Counted from the first letter of the stretch, positions 15,317-24,089 are shown. The stretch: 32,808 nucleotides of DNA from Gammaproteobacteria bacterium CG11_big_fil_rev_8_21_14_0_20_46_22 (GCA_002796245.1 PCWT01000027.1:1-32808); one strand, 5' to 3'. A program made the numbers and translations. The notes: generated by a model from the letters alone, not told the origin.

Positions 15317-16333
15317 ATGAGACCATTACCAGGAATGCCTTACGACGGGCCACAGGAAGAAAGCTTCTCTCCCCCCCCCTTTGATGACCGCCCAGAACCG
15401 CTGGCACTCACAACACGTTCTGAGAGAGCACAACATCTTGAAGACAGACTTGACGAGCTAGGCGTCAACACCATAGCCGACGAGACCCCAAGTGATAACA
15501 ACACAGATCTCAGCGAAGCCGACAGAAAAACACTTTCTCAACTATCTAGAGCCCACAAAACCAGAGAACACGCACAATACATCAAACCTCAACGAACCCA
15601 GGCACCTTGTGACAATAAGGTCGATGAATCATTCAAGATGCAAGACCTCATCCCGCCCACTGCTAAAATAAAAGACCCCAGGCTATTACGCCACATTTTA
15701 GATTATCCCACTCCGCCTCCACCTAACCTTAAAGATGAAGCAGAACATTTCATGCAGCAATACGATGGTAGCGAACAATTTAAGCATGAAAGCTTGCATC
15801 AACATCCAGTGACACCGCAACCACATGATGACCAGGTTGACCAAGACTGGAGCAGGTTTGAAATGCGTAGTGATTGCACAACTACAGATGGCTCAGAACC
15901 TCTTTCGGACACACCACGCACTTCAATCTCATCATCAAGCCTGGTGCCCGAACAAACTGTGAGCAGTTACGCCCAGATTTCAGAAAGAATGCGGGCCCTT
16001 GAAGCTTTAAGGGCTCGACAAAGTAGACTAGGACCAATCTCCCCACGGACGCCAACAGCAGAAAAGCCTGACCTGCTAAACGCTATAACCGAACTTACGG
16101 AAGCTGACAAAAAGGCAATAGATTCATTAAAAAAAAATCGCGCCAATATCCAAGCAGAGATGCTCGAAGCAGACAACTCAAGATCTGCGTCGACAACATG
16201 CGCACCAGGCAATAAATACTTAGCAGACAGAATCACTACATTGCTAGCCCGTGCTGCTGCATTGAAGAAGCAACCTTTTACCACACCAACAGCAGAACAA
16301 AATACCAACAGCAGCCCTCAAGCTAACCGGTGA
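15317..16333 (+). CDS. Hypothetical proline- and charge-rich protein, possible secreted effector
   Basis: The 338-residue soluble protein has no signal peptide, membrane helix or recognised domain. It is rich in Pro, Ser, Thr and charged residues, like a disordered protein with helical islands. Two modules of about 65 residues resemble each other: S-E-R-x-x-x-L-E ... L-G ... L-S-E-A-D-R-K-T-L (about 34-90) and S-E-R-M-R-A-L-E ... L-G ... L-T-E-A-D-K-K-A-I (about 220-285). A third short helix (L-A-D-R-I-T-T-L-L-A) follows. A run of nine Cs (15371-15379) encodes Pro-Pro-Pro near residue 20. Its 3' end overlaps the convergent transglycosylase gene by 11 bp. The effector role is inference from style only. 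Confidence 0.6.
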   Translation: MRPLPGMPYDGPQEESFSPPPFDDRPEPLALTTRSERAQHLEDRLDELGVNTIADETPSDNNTDLSEADRKTLSQLSRAHKTREHAQYIKPQRTQAPCDNKVDESFKMQDLIPPTAKIKDPRLLRHILDYPTPPPPNLKDEAEHFMQQYDGSEQFKHESLHQHPVTPQPHDDQVDQDWSRFEMRSDCTTTDGSEPLSDTPRTSISSSSLVPEQTVSSYAQISERMRALEALRARQSRLGPISPRTPTAEKPDLLNAITELTEADKKAIDSLKKNRANIQAEMLEADNSRSASTTCAPGNKYLADRITTLLARAAALKKQPFTTPTAEQNTNSSPQANR

Positions 16334-17276
16334 CTATCTCATCCGCCATAAAACTGATCGTGCCGGCGTAGAACGTGGAATTGTTGTACGTCATGATCAC
16401 ACGCCAGTTATTAAAGATCATATAATCAGGCCCGCCGTAAGGGTGAATAATGGAGGCCTCGAGATTGTGTCGCGGAAAATGCCAGCCGTCGGCAGCACGC
16501 ACACCCATCGCGCGCCAAGCGCTCACGGGTTTTTTCTCAGAATAGCCTATTAAATTTTCTGGAAAACCGTGCGGCAAAATCACTTGCACACGTATGGGCT
16601 CGCCACGCTGCCAGCCATTGAGTTGCAAGTAGTTTGCGATCGATGCCAACGCATCTTCTTTATTACGCCAAATATCTTTATGGCCATCGCCATTATGATC
16701 CACCGCATAATGATGCCAACTTGAAGGCAAAAACTGCGTGTGACCTGAACCACCAGCCCACTCACCTTTGAAGTGTTTGCGATCCACATGCCCTTCTTGC
16801 AAAATTTTTAAAGCATACACCAATTCTTTTCTAAAAAAATCTTCACGGCGCCCCTCATACGCTAAGGTGGCCAAGGAGCGGATCACATCAAAGCTGCCCA
16901 TGTAACGGCCGTAGCTGGTTTCAAGCCCCCAAATCGAAACGATATACGATGGTGTCACACCATACTCTTGCCCCAATTGTTGCAACAGCACTTTATTGTT
17001 TCCGTATTCACGTCGACCGAGCTTGATGCGGTACGCATCGGCGCGTTTATTGCGGTACTGCAAAAAGGTTAAGCGTTTCTCAGGTTGTGTGCGATCCAAA
17101 TGAATTTGGCGATGACCAATCGTCATGCCCTCAAATATCTCATCGAAAAATTGCGGTTTAATGCCGGCGGATACCGCTTGTTGTTTAAAGCCTTGCAACC
17201 AGGTCTGGAAACTTTCACGCGCTTGCGCACAAAGTACGATCGATAAAGAAAAAAGAATGACCAGAAGTTTACGCAT
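16323..17276 (-). CDS. Lytic murein transglycosylase, MltB/SltB family
   Basis: The protein has 317 residues from the ATG at 17276; a longer upstream frame exists but has no support. Residues 1-19 form a Sec signal peptide (R-K-L-L-V-I-L-F-S-L..., cleaved after A-Q-A) with no lipobox at the cut, so it is likely periplasmic and soluble. The catalytic acid is E119 in W-G-L-E-T-S-Y-G. G-G-S-G-H-T-Q-F-L-P-S-S-W and the D-x-N-x-D-G-x-x-D-I segment (EF-hand-like, V-D-H-N-G-D-G-H-K-D-I) are typical of the SLT_2 family. It cleaves the MurNAc-GlcNAc bond to form 1,6-anhydroMurNAc, and here it separates merR-like from tRNA-Pro. Confidence 0.92.
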   Translation of the reverse strand: MRKLLVILFSLSIVLCAQARESFQTWLQGFKQQAVSAGIKPQFFDEIFEGMTIGHRQIHLDRTQPEKRLTFLQYRNKRADAYRIKLGRREYGNNKVLLQQLGQEYGVTPSYIVSIWGLETSYGRYMGSFDVIRSLATLAYEGRREDFFRKELVYALKILQEGHVDRKHFKGEWAGGSGHTQFLPSSWHHYAVDHNGDGHKDIWRNKEDALASIANYLQLNGWQRGEPIRVQVILPHGFPENLIGYSEKKPVSAWRAMGVRAADGWHFPRHNLEASIIHPYGGPDYMIFNNWRVIMTYNNSTFYAGTISFMADEIVTG

Positions 17277-17351
17277 CGCACGGTCCTTGTTGCTACGGTG
17301 TTTATTAGAGTATCGGAAGCACAAAGCTTTCACAAGTGTGTACTTGTCAAA

Positions 17352-17478
17352 TGCCAGACGTGGGCCTTCAATTTTTCTTGCGCGGGGCCTCTGAAGGCAT
17401 GGATGCCGTAAGGGAGCGGCCATGGATGGCGAAAAGCGTCCCTGCGCAAGAGAAAGCGCAGGCCAAAAGAGTCTGGCA
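17352..17478. repeat. Nested hairpin element with tandem ATGGATG hairpins
   Basis: An outer 8-bp inverted repeat (TGCCAGAC at 17352-17359, GTCTGGCA at 17471-17478) encloses further stems. These are GCCTTCA/TGAAGGC (17364-17370 with 17392-17398), GGCAT-GG-ATGCC (17396-17407), GCCAT-GG-ATGGC (17419-17430) and CCTGCGC/GCGCAGG (17441-17447 with 17456-17462), plus an alternative CTTGCGC/GCGCAAG pairing (17377-17383 with 17444-17450). It lies downstream of merR-like, where it may end that transcript, and looks like a dispersed intergenic repeat. No other copy is in this window. Confidence 0.6.
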
Positions 17479-17517
17479 CTCAGGTTACAACCGCCAACAT
17501 TCAATGAGAGATAGGGC

Positions 17518-17874
17518 TTAAACCGCTTCCTCAAGCGCTTGAACCATCGCTTCGAGCTCTTCGATTAACGGGGTTAAATCAAATTTCGAGGCGGGTTGCG
17601 CAGCCGGCGCATGGCCTGCTTTGTCACGCAAAGCTTGTCGGGCACCATTAATCGTAAAGCCTTTATCGTATAGAAGATGGCGAATTAAGCGAATCAGCTC
17701 GACATCTTTCGCCTGATAATAACGGCGACTGCCGCGGCGTTTCACCGGCTGAATTTCGCTAAATTCTTGCTCCCAATAACGAAGCACGTGTGGCTTCACT
17801 TCGCAAAGTTCGGCCACTTCACCAATACTGAAATAACGTTTATGCGGCAATGGGGGTAACTGAGACTCACTCAT
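17518..17874 (-). CDS. MerR-family transcriptional regulator (ihfA-linked type)
   Basis: The 118-residue protein has the MerR N-terminal helix-turn-helix: [13 protein letters not shown] at about 14-26, then [10 protein letters not shown] and R-R-G-S-R-R-Y-Y. The effector domain is only a short coil with no metal- or drug-binding signature. This compact form is the one regularly found next to ihfA in gammaproteobacteria. It overlaps the ihfA 3' end by 8 bp and is therefore cotranscribed. Its targets are unknown. Confidence 0.9.
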   Translation of the reverse strand: MSESQLPPLPHKRYFSIGEVAELCEVKPHVLRYWEQEFSEIQPVKRRGSRRYYQAKDVELIRLIRHLLYDKGFTINGARQALRDKAGHAPAAQPASKFDLTPLIEELEAMVQALEEAV

Positions 17875-18193
17875 GTTCGCTCTCGCTCACTGAATCGTCA
17901 GCCGGATGATAATGCGACACGCGTTGACGCAACTGTTGGCTAGGTTTGAACGTGACGACGCGGCGTGCGCTGATGGTCACAGGCTCGCCGGTTTTTGGGT
18001 TACGACCGGGACGCGAAGGTTTCTCACGCAATTCAAAATTACCAAAGCCTGAGAGCTTCACGGATTCACCACGCTCTAAAGAATGCGTGATCTCGTTAAA
18101 AAACGCTTCAATCAAATCCTTGGCCTCGCGTTTATTCAATCCAATGGATTCGTATAAGTACTCTGCTAAATCCGCTTTAGTCAGTGCTGTCAT
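17867..18193 (-). CDS. ihfA: Integration host factor subunit alpha
   Basis: The 108-residue HU/IHF-fold DNA-bending protein starts [10 protein letters not shown]. It has [13 protein letters not shown] and the minor-groove arm [10 protein letters not shown], whose proline inserts between base pairs. It pairs with IhfB to bend DNA at specific sites in transcription, replication and recombination. The C-terminal tail (about 10 acidic and serine residues) is slightly longer than in E. coli. It starts directly after the pheT stop codon, giving the classical pheS-pheT-ihfA operon. Confidence 0.97.
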   Translation of the reverse strand: MTALTKADLAEYLYESIGLNKREAKDLIEAFFNEITHSLERGESVKLSGFGNFELREKPSRPGRNPKTGEPVTISARRVVTFKPSQQLRQRVSHYHPADDSVSESEHE

Positions 18194-20554
18194 CTACCTA
18201 TCCCTTAAGCTTGCGGCAAATTCGCAGGCCAAGGCATCAACCACAGTGTTCGTCATGTTGTTGATATCCTCGTCGGTTAAGGTTTTCAAACTATCTTGAA
18301 AAATCAAACCGATAGCCACACTTTTTTGCCCTTTTTCGACACCGTCCCCAGTATAGACGTCAAATACAAGCGTGTCTAACAAGCGATGGTCAGAATGTGT
18401 TTGAATACAAGCCACTAGCTCAGATGCGCTCACATTTTGAGCAACCTCGAAGGCTAAATCGCGACGAACCGCCGGGAATTTCGAGACCGGCGCGTATTCA
18501 CGACTAGCCACATCACGAAACATGGCCACATCCAGCTCAAACACATAGGCCGGCACTTTGAGGCCCGCCGCTTTTTGAAGGCTTGGATGCAACAAGCCGA
18601 GATGCCCAACAATATGATCACGGTAGCACAAAGCCGCCGATTGGCCTGGGTGCAGATTCGCGTGTTCTGTTTTTTCAACACTCACACTGCTCAGCCCAAA
18701 GTGGGACAACACACTTTCCACATCACCCTTCACATCAAAAAAATCCACGTGGCTGTGATCGTCACACCAATTTTCACGATAGCGCGCGCCGATGATCACG
18801 CCACCCACACGCAAGCTTTCTTCAAAACCTTCGCCGTCGTACGCATAACAACGTCCGATTTCAAATAAGCGCACGCGTTGTTGCTGACGTTTTAAATTAT
18901 AACTCGCAGCCTGCAATAAACCCGGCCACAAACTTGAACGCATCACAGCCATGTCTTGTGAGATCGGGTTTAATAATTCAATCGGTCTAGCCGTGGAGAA
19001 AGCCTCCTCCAATTTTTTCGGAATAAAACTGTAGGTAATCGCTTCATGATAATCGCGCGCGGCAAAAAAGGCTTTTAAATCAGCCTCATCAAAACCAGGG
19101 GCAAGGCTCACCGCCTCAAGCTTTAAAGGTGTTTCAGGGATCGCATCGTAACCGTGAAGACGCAAGATTTCTTCAACCACATCTTCAGGAATGGCCATGT
19201 CAAAACGGTAGCTTGGCGGCTTGATAAACCACTCATGGCCGGACTTGGCCACTTTTACATTCAAACGCGACAAGGTATTTTCGATTGTATTTTCATCGAT
19301 CTCAAACCCACTGATAGCACACACTTTTTCATGCGTTAACGCAATCTCATCGCGCTTCGGCAAATCGTCTAAGCGTTCTTGCGTCGTCACAGGGCCACAC
19401 GCCCCACTCGCCAAACTTTTCAAAAGCTCGCAAACACGGTCAAGTGCGACCGCCGGCAACTCAAAATCCACACCACGGGCATAGCGTTGGGCGGCATCGC
19501 TATGAATGTTGTGGCGCAGTGAAGTTTTTGCAATCGTGGCTGGCGCAAAGAACGCGCTCTCAATCACCACGCGTTTTGTGTTTTCGCTCACAGCACTGTG
19601 CAAACCGCCCATCACACCGGCCAAGGCCAACGGGCCGCGATCATCAGCAATCACCAAATCATCATCGCTGAGTTTAATGGTGCTTTCATCCAACAAGGTG
19701 AGCGATTCACCCGCCCTGGCTTTTCGCACCGTGATGCCGCCATCGAGCGTATCACAATCAAAGGCGTGCATGGGCTGGCCCATATCCCACATCACCCAAT
19801 TCAACACATCAACTACGCGGTTAATACTGCGAATACCGGCGCGACGTAAATTTTCTTTCAGCCACAATGGCGAAGCTTGGCTATTATCCACTTGCAACAC
19901 ACAAGCCAAATAACGTGGACAACACGGGCCGGCTGATAAGGTCACAGACACCGTGTCAGCGATCGTAGCTTGATGGTGTTCACTTTTCTGCGACAACAAT
20001 GGCTGCTGGAATAGCGCTGATAACTCACGCGCGATGCCTTTCACGCTAAAGCAATCGCCACGGTTGGGCGTAAGATCAATATCGATCAACTCATCGTTAA
20101 GCTGCAAATACTCACGCACGCATGTACCCACTGGCGCATCGGCAGGCAGCTCCAAAATACCCTGGCTGTCTTCGACCAACCCGAGCTCTTTTTCCGAGCA
20201 CAACATGCCGGATGATTCCATACCGCGAAGCTTGGCTTTTTTGATGTTCATTTCGCCTATCGTGCCGCCCACTTGCACCCAGGCCACTTTCAAGCCTTGT
20301 CGCACGTTTGCCGCCCCACAGACCACTTGCAAGGTTTCTGTACCGTTTGTGACCTGGCAAACGGACAAACGATCAGCATCGGGGTGTTTTTCACAGCTTA
20401 ATACTTCGCCCACCACAACCCCGGTAAATTCACCGGCAATTTTTGAGACACCATCGACCTCAAGGCCGGCATGCGTTAAACGCTCACACAGATCGTGCGT
20501 TGAAATTTTGCTGATATCTATCCACTGAGCCAGCCAGTGTCGAGTGACTTTCAT
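18194..20554 (-). CDS. pheT: Phenylalanyl-tRNA synthetase beta subunit
   Basis: This is a full-length 786-residue beta subunit of the alpha2-beta2 enzyme that charges tRNA-Phe. In order it has an EMAP-like tRNA-binding domain (about 40-150), the B3/B4 editing domain (about 210-385; hydrolyses Tyr-tRNA-Phe), B5 (about 400-470), the inactive catalytic-like core (about 475-670) and a C-terminal FDX-ACB anticodon-binding domain (about 690-784, starting S-K-F-P-A-V-R-R-D-L-A). The start codon follows the pheS stop codon without a gap. Confidence 0.98.
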   Translation of the reverse strand: MKVTRHWLAQWIDISKISTHDLCERLTHAGLEVDGVSKIAGEFTGVVVGEVLSCEKHPDADRLSVCQVTNGTETLQVVCGAANVRQGLKVAWVQVGGTIGEMNIKKAKLRGMESSGMLCSEKELGLVEDSQGILELPADAPVGTCVREYLQLNDELIDIDLTPNRGDCFSVKGIARELSALFQQPLLSQKSEHHQATIADTVSVTLSAGPCCPRYLACVLQVDNSQASPLWLKENLRRAGIRSINRVVDVLNWVMWDMGQPMHAFDCDTLDGGITVRKARAGESLTLLDESTIKLSDDDLVIADDRGPLALAGVMGGLHSAVSENTKRVVIESAFFAPATIAKTSLRHNIHSDAAQRYARGVDFELPAVALDRVCELLKSLASGACGPVTTQERLDDLPKRDEIALTHEKVCAISGFEIDENTIENTLSRLNVKVAKSGHEWFIKPPSYRFDMAIPEDVVEEILRLHGYDAIPETPLKLEAVSLAPGFDEADLKAFFAARDYHEAITYSFIPKKLEEAFSTARPIELLNPISQDMAVMRSSLWPGLLQAASYNLKRQQQRVRLFEIGRCYAYDGEGFEESLRVGGVIIGARYRENWCDDHSHVDFFDVKGDVESVLSHFGLSSVSVEKTEHANLHPGQSAALCYRDHIVGHLGLLHPSLQKAAGLKVPAYVFELDVAMFRDVASREYAPVSKFPAVRRDLAFEVAQNVSASELVACIQTHSDHRLLDTLVFDVYTGDGVEKGQKSVAIGLIFQDSLKTLTDEDINNMTNTVVDALACEFAASLRDR

Positions 20555-21577
20555 CTAAAACTGCTCCAAAAAACGCACATCATTTTCAAATAGGCTGCGC
20601 AAATCATCGATACCGTAGTACAACATCGCCAAACGATCGATGCCCACGCCAAAAGCAAAGCCGCTGTAGCGCTCAGGGTCAATGTTCACCGCCTTTAAAA
20701 CGTTCGGATGAACCATGCCTGCGCCCAAAATCTCCAACCAGCCAGACTGCTTGCAAATACGGCAGCCCGCGCCTTCGCACTTCACGCACTGCATATCCAC
20801 TTCCGTGGAAGGCTCAGTGAACGGAAAATACGACGGGCGAAAACGCAGCTTGATCGGCTTATCAAAAAAAGCCGCTAAAAATGTTTTGAGCACTGACTTT
20901 AACTCGGCAAAGCTTGTTTTCTCAGCAACATATAAACCTTCGAGCTGATGAAACATCGGCGTGTGTGTGACATCAAAATCGCAGCGATAAACTCGCCCCA
21001 TAGCAACCAAACGAATCGGCGGCTCGTGCGCTCGCATATCACGAATCTGCACCGAGGACATATGCGTACGTAACAGATAGCCGTCGCCAAAATAAAAAGT
21101 ATCGTGCATGGCTCGCGCCGGGTGATGTTCAGGAATATTGAGCGCGGTGAAATTATGAAAATCATCCTCAATTTCAGGGCCATCAGCCACACGAAAACCC
21201 ATGTTCGAAAAAATGCGCGCAATGCGTGCCTTGGCTTGCGACACCGGATGCAGGCTGCCATGAGCCGCAGTGGCTCGCCCAGGCAAAGTGACATCGACTG
21301 CTTCAGAAGCCAATTTGTCTGCCAAAGCTTTAGCCTCTAAGGCGGCCATTTTTTGGTTGATGGCCTCAGAAATTGCCTCTTTGGCCTCGTTGACCTTTTG
21401 CCCCATGAGCGGGCGCTCTTCGGCCGATAATTGGCCTAAATTTTTTAAAGACTCGGTCAATACGCCCTTTTTACCCAAATAATGCACACGCAAATCGACC
21501 AAGGATTGCTTATCGCAGGCCTTGGCAATCGCCTCTTGGGCCTCTGTGGTCAGTGCTGTGAAATCTTGCATCGTCAT
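20555..21577 (-). CDS. pheS: Phenylalanyl-tRNA synthetase alpha subunit
   Basis: The 340-residue catalytic subunit has an N-terminal coiled coil (about 1-90), then the class II core: motif 2 region [15 protein letters not shown], the [12 protein letters not shown] cysteine cluster and motif 3 [12 protein letters not shown]. It forms phenylalanyl-adenylate and transfers it to tRNA-Phe. Two in-frame ATGs lie two codons apart (21577 and 21571), and neither has a strong Shine-Dalgarno. No Phe-rich leader peptide or attenuator was seen in the 57 bp up to the divergent frame. Confidence 0.98.
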   Translation of the reverse strand: MTMQDFTALTTEAQEAIAKACDKQSLVDLRVHYLGKKGVLTESLKNLGQLSAEERPLMGQKVNEAKEAISEAINQKMAALEAKALADKLASEAVDVTLPGRATAAHGSLHPVSQAKARIARIFSNMGFRVADGPEIEDDFHNFTALNIPEHHPARAMHDTFYFGDGYLLRTHMSSVQIRDMRAHEPPIRLVAMGRVYRCDFDVTHTPMFHQLEGLYVAEKTSFAELKSVLKTFLAAFFDKPIKLRFRPSYFPFTEPSTEVDMQCVKCEGAGCRICKQSGWLEILGAGMVHPNVLKAVNIDPERYSGFAFGVGIDRLAMLYYGIDDLRSLFENDVRFLEQF

Positions 21578-21696
21578 CCGCCGCTAAAAAAGAGCTATTA
21601 TCCCCATAAGTACTTTATTTTCCTAGAGTATTTTTGATAAAAAAGCGCCAAAAAATAGCCAAATTAAGCTACACTGTGGCAGATAAGGAAACCTAC

Positions 21697-22668
21697 ATGC
21701 CATCTCTCTGTTGTTATAGCACACAAGCTGAACTGAAAACCTTACTTGAGCCACTCGGCCAGATTGTCTTCACAGATGAGCACTTAAATGCTAGCACCTG
21801 CACATTGGCTCAAGGCTGCGATACCGTGTGCGCCTTTGTGACAGATACACTAAATCGCGACGTACTCTGCAAACTGGCTAAACAAGGCATAAGACATATT
21901 GCACTTCGCACCTCTGGCTATGACCATGTCGATCTCAGCGCAGCCGACGAGTTTAAATTAATCGTGACCCACGTGCCAGCTTATTCACCACAAGCTATCG
22001 CAGAACATGCCGCTGCTTTAACACTCATGCTGTCACACAAACTGCAACAATCACTGCGCCATCAAGCTCATCTTGATTTTAGACTTTCGGGTCTTTTAGG
22101 CTTTAATCTTCACCAAAAAACCGTGGGTGTTATAGGCGCTGGCAGCATCGGCGCTTGTTATGTAAATATCATGAAAGGCTTTGGCGCTAAGCTCATTGCT
22201 TATGACCCTTATCCCAAACCTGATTTGGACGTTGAATACACAAGCTTAAGCAAGCTGTTTGAACAAAGCGATGTAGTCAGCCTACACTGCCCACTGACCA
22301 GCAAAAACCGTTACCTGATTAATACCCATAACCTTCAAAAAATGAAGCCAAACGCCATCCTTATCAACACGGCACGAGGTGGGCTGGTCGACACAAAAGC
22401 ATTACTGTACGCACTGGACCATAATTTACTGGCTGGCGCCGGTTTAGATGTGTATGAATTCGAAAAAGGCGTTTTTTTTGAGTCGCTCACAAACCTCAAA
22501 GACCCCTTGCTTAATGCGCTTTTGGCAAAAGACAATGTCGTGATCACACCACATCAAGCCTTTTTTACACAAGAAGCGCTAGAAAACGTTGCCGATATTG
22601 TGACTGACAATATTCAATCCTTTTGGCAGGGGATAGCGAAAAACACCGTTGAAAAATCGCGGCACTAG
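21697..22668 (+). CDS. D-2-hydroxyacid dehydrogenase, fermentative D-lactate dehydrogenase type
   Basis: The protein has 323 residues from the ATG at 21697, preceded by AAGGA 8-9 nt upstream; the frame is open 21 codons further but without signals. The NAD-binding motif is G-V-I-G-A-G-S-I-G-A near residue 147. The catalytic set is the Arg in N-T-A-R-G-G, the Glu in D-V-Y-E-F-E and the His in T-P-H-Q-A-F-F-T. E-F-E-K-G-V-F-F-E is the signature of the LdhA branch, which reduces pyruvate to D-lactate with NADH. It is the first of three plus-strand genes lying between pheS and rplT, which face the other way. Confidence 0.9.
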   Translation: MPSLCCYSTQAELKTLLEPLGQIVFTDEHLNASTCTLAQGCDTVCAFVTDTLNRDVLCKLAKQGIRHIALRTSGYDHVDLSAADEFKLIVTHVPAYSPQAIAEHAAALTLMLSHKLQQSLRHQAHLDFRLSGLLGFNLHQKTVGVIGAGSIGACYVNIMKGFGAKLIAYDPYPKPDLDVEYTSLSKLFEQSDVVSLHCPLTSKNRYLINTHNLQKMKPNAILINTARGGLVDTKALLYALDHNLLAGAGLDVYEFEKGVFFESLTNLKDPLLNALLAKDNVVITPHQAFFTQEALENVADIVTDNIQSFWQGIAKNTVEKSRH

Positions 22669-22779
22669 TGCGAGCATTTTTTGATTGAGGAAAAATTCAG
22701 GATGATGTTAAGATGATGCACTCAACATCTGATTTTCAAACGCTTTAGGTATAGATACATCAATAGAGGAGTAAAGCTC

Positions 22780-23076
22780 ATGGAAAAATTCGTAGTGATG
22801 GTCGCAGGCATCTGCCAAGCTGGCATGGAAGATTATGTGAAAGAGCATATGAAGGCGATCGTCAAGCACTCGCGCCAAAACCCGGGCTGCCAGATTTATA
22901 ATGTGCACCAATCAACGGCCAACCCGCGTGAGTTTATGATGTACTCGGCCTGGAACAGCCAAGATGATTTTGATAAACACAATAAAACCCCAGAAATTGA
23001 CGAGCTAAAGCACAAACTTGCGAAAGTATTTTTCATCAACGAATCACCGAAGACCTACTGGCGCACGCTCGACTAG
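22780..23076 (+). CDS. Putative quinol monooxygenase, ABM domain (YgiN-like)
   Basis: The 98-residue single antibiotic-biosynthesis-monooxygenase domain has a ferredoxin-like fold. A first strand F-V-V-M-V-A-G-I is followed by the P-G-C-Q-I-Y-N-V-H strand and Y-S-A-W-N-S-Q-D-D-F-D-K-H-N, the usual W-x-x-x-x-x-x-H segment. Such dimers oxidise quinols or polyketide-like phenols without cofactors. GAGGAG lies 8 nt before the ATG. It is monocistronic or loosely linked to the preceding dehydrogenase (111-bp gap). Confidence 0.88.
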   Translation: MEKFVVMVAGICQAGMEDYVKEHMKAIVKHSRQNPGCQIYNVHQSTANPREFMMYSAWNSQDDFDKHNKTPEIDELKHKLAKVFFINESPKTYWRTLD

Positions 23077-23121
23077 AAGCTCAAAACTCCAGCCAAAAAA
23101 ACCTATTTCAACCGTTTTTAC

Positions 23122-23150
23122 TTGAACAAAAAATGCTCTCCTGCTAGAAT
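23122..23150 (+). promoter_or_regulatory. Sigma70 promoter for the secreted hypothetical gene
   Basis: TTGAAC (23122-23127), a spacer of exactly 17 bp and TAGAAT (23145-23150) lie about 38 bp upstream of the start codon at 23188. It is the best-formed promoter in the window. Confidence 0.7.
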
Positions 23151-23187
23151 TGGGCGCTTTTAAATAATTTAAATAATGGAGCTTATT

Positions 23188-23595
23188 ATGAAACGAACCA
23201 GCTTAATTTTATTGTCCACCTTGCTTACGGCCTCTGTTTTTGCAGCGAATGCGACTATCAATATCCATAACAGAACAGGACAAACAATATACAGACTTTA
23301 CATGAAACCAGATGCGACCCATTGGTATCCTTCTCCGGCCGCGACACTCGATATGTCCAAACCGGACACACAAGGCGGCCCCGTTGCTCTATGGCTCCAG
23401 GGAATCAAAGACGTTGTAACATACGGCACTGACAGCGACAATAATTGCCAGCTGATAGTCGGGGTTACAGCCTCTTCAGACGCTTTCTATAGTCCTCAAG
23501 TTACCTGTGTTGGTAAATTTACCGCTAACGATTTCACCGATAACCACGATTGGACGGCTGACTGGACTATTTACAGTTTGGCGAGCAAAAAATAA
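23188..23595 (+). CDS. Small secreted hypothetical protein
   Basis: The protein has 135 residues from the ATG at 23188, chosen because GGAG lies 6 nt before it; an ATG four codons upstream overlaps that Shine-Dalgarno. Residues 1-22 are a clear Sec signal peptide (K-R-T-S-L-I-L-L..., ending V-F-A-A-N-A). The mature part is beta-rich (T-I-N-I-H-N-R-T-G-Q-T-I-Y), with two cysteines (N-N-C-Q-L and V-T-C-V-G) that could form a disulfide. No domain was recognised. It has its own promoter and terminator, so it is an independent unit. Confidence 0.8.
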   Translation: MKRTSLILLSTLLTASVFAANATINIHNRTGQTIYRLYMKPDATHWYPSPAATLDMSKPDTQGGPVALWLQGIKDVVTYGTDSDNNCQLIVGVTASSDAFYSPQVTCVGKFTANDFTDNHDWTADWTIYSLASKK

Positions 23596-23617
23596 ACCGT
23601 CTTTTCTCTTTTCAGAT

Positions 23618-23641
23618 AAGGGCTCATAGAGCCCTTTTTTT
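23618..23641 (+). terminator. Rho-independent terminator of the secreted hypothetical gene
   Basis: An 8-bp stem AAGGGCTC/GAGCCCTT with an ATA loop is followed by a T tract, 22 bp after the stop codon. Confidence 0.9.
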
Positions 23642-23679
23642 ATGTCTCTTTAAAATAGTTGCCTCCCAGAATAGGGCGC

Positions 23680-23707
23680 CAATAAAAAAGCGCCCGAAGG
23701 CGCTTTT
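23680..23707 (-). terminator. Rho-independent terminator of the thrS-infC-rpmI-rplT operon
   Basis: On the minus strand AAAAGCGCC pairs with GGCGCTTTT around a TTCG tetraloop and is followed by TTATT, 26 bp after the rplT stop. The C(UUCG)G tetraloop is an unusually stable one. Confidence 0.92.
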
Positions 23708-23732
23708 CAATGATGATGATTTGGCTCGTGTA

Positions 23733-24089
23733 TTAGGCTAAAGCGGCTTTCGCTGCTTCAACCAATTTGGCCATGGTGTCTTTGTCGTGTACTGCGATAT
23801 CCGCTAATACTTTACGATCGACATGAATATCAGCTTTTTTCAAGCCGTTCATGAATTTGCTGTAAGACATCTCATGCTCACGGACTGCCGCGTTAATACG
23901 AACGATCCACAATGAACGAAACTCACGCTTACGTTGTTTACGGTCGCGGTAAGCGTACTGAGCCGCTTTAATGACCGCTTGCTTGGCCACACGAAACACA
24001 CGACTGCGCGCACCGTAATAACCTTTCGCTTCATCTAATATCTTTTTGTGTCGACGGCGTGCCATCACACCGCGTTTTACTCTTGCCAT
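23733..24089 (-). CDS. rplT: 50S ribosomal protein bL20
   Basis: The 118-residue bL20 begins [16 protein letters not shown]. It has the basic N-terminal extension that threads into 23S rRNA and a globular helical C-terminal half. It is essential for early 50S assembly, and in E. coli it also represses its own operon through the mRNA. CTGGAGGAAATC precedes the start. An unusually long 223-bp gap separates it from rpmI; in many bacteria the two are nearly adjacent. Confidence 0.98.
   Translation of the reverse strand: MARVKRGVMARRRHKKILDEAKGYYGARSRVFRVAKQAVIKAAQYAYRDRKQRKREFRSLWIVRINAAVREHEMSYSKFMNGLKKADIHVDRKVLADIAVHDKDTMAKLVEAAKAALA

Noticed and set aside
17277-17534. N-terminal extension of the transglycosylase frame by 86 codons
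   Set aside because: It would remove the clear signal peptide at the internal ATG and run through the hairpin element; no upstream start has support.
18454-20528. Many open frames opposite or out of frame within pheT
   Set aside because: They are shadows of a well-conserved gene; none has a ribosome-binding site or a recognisable family.
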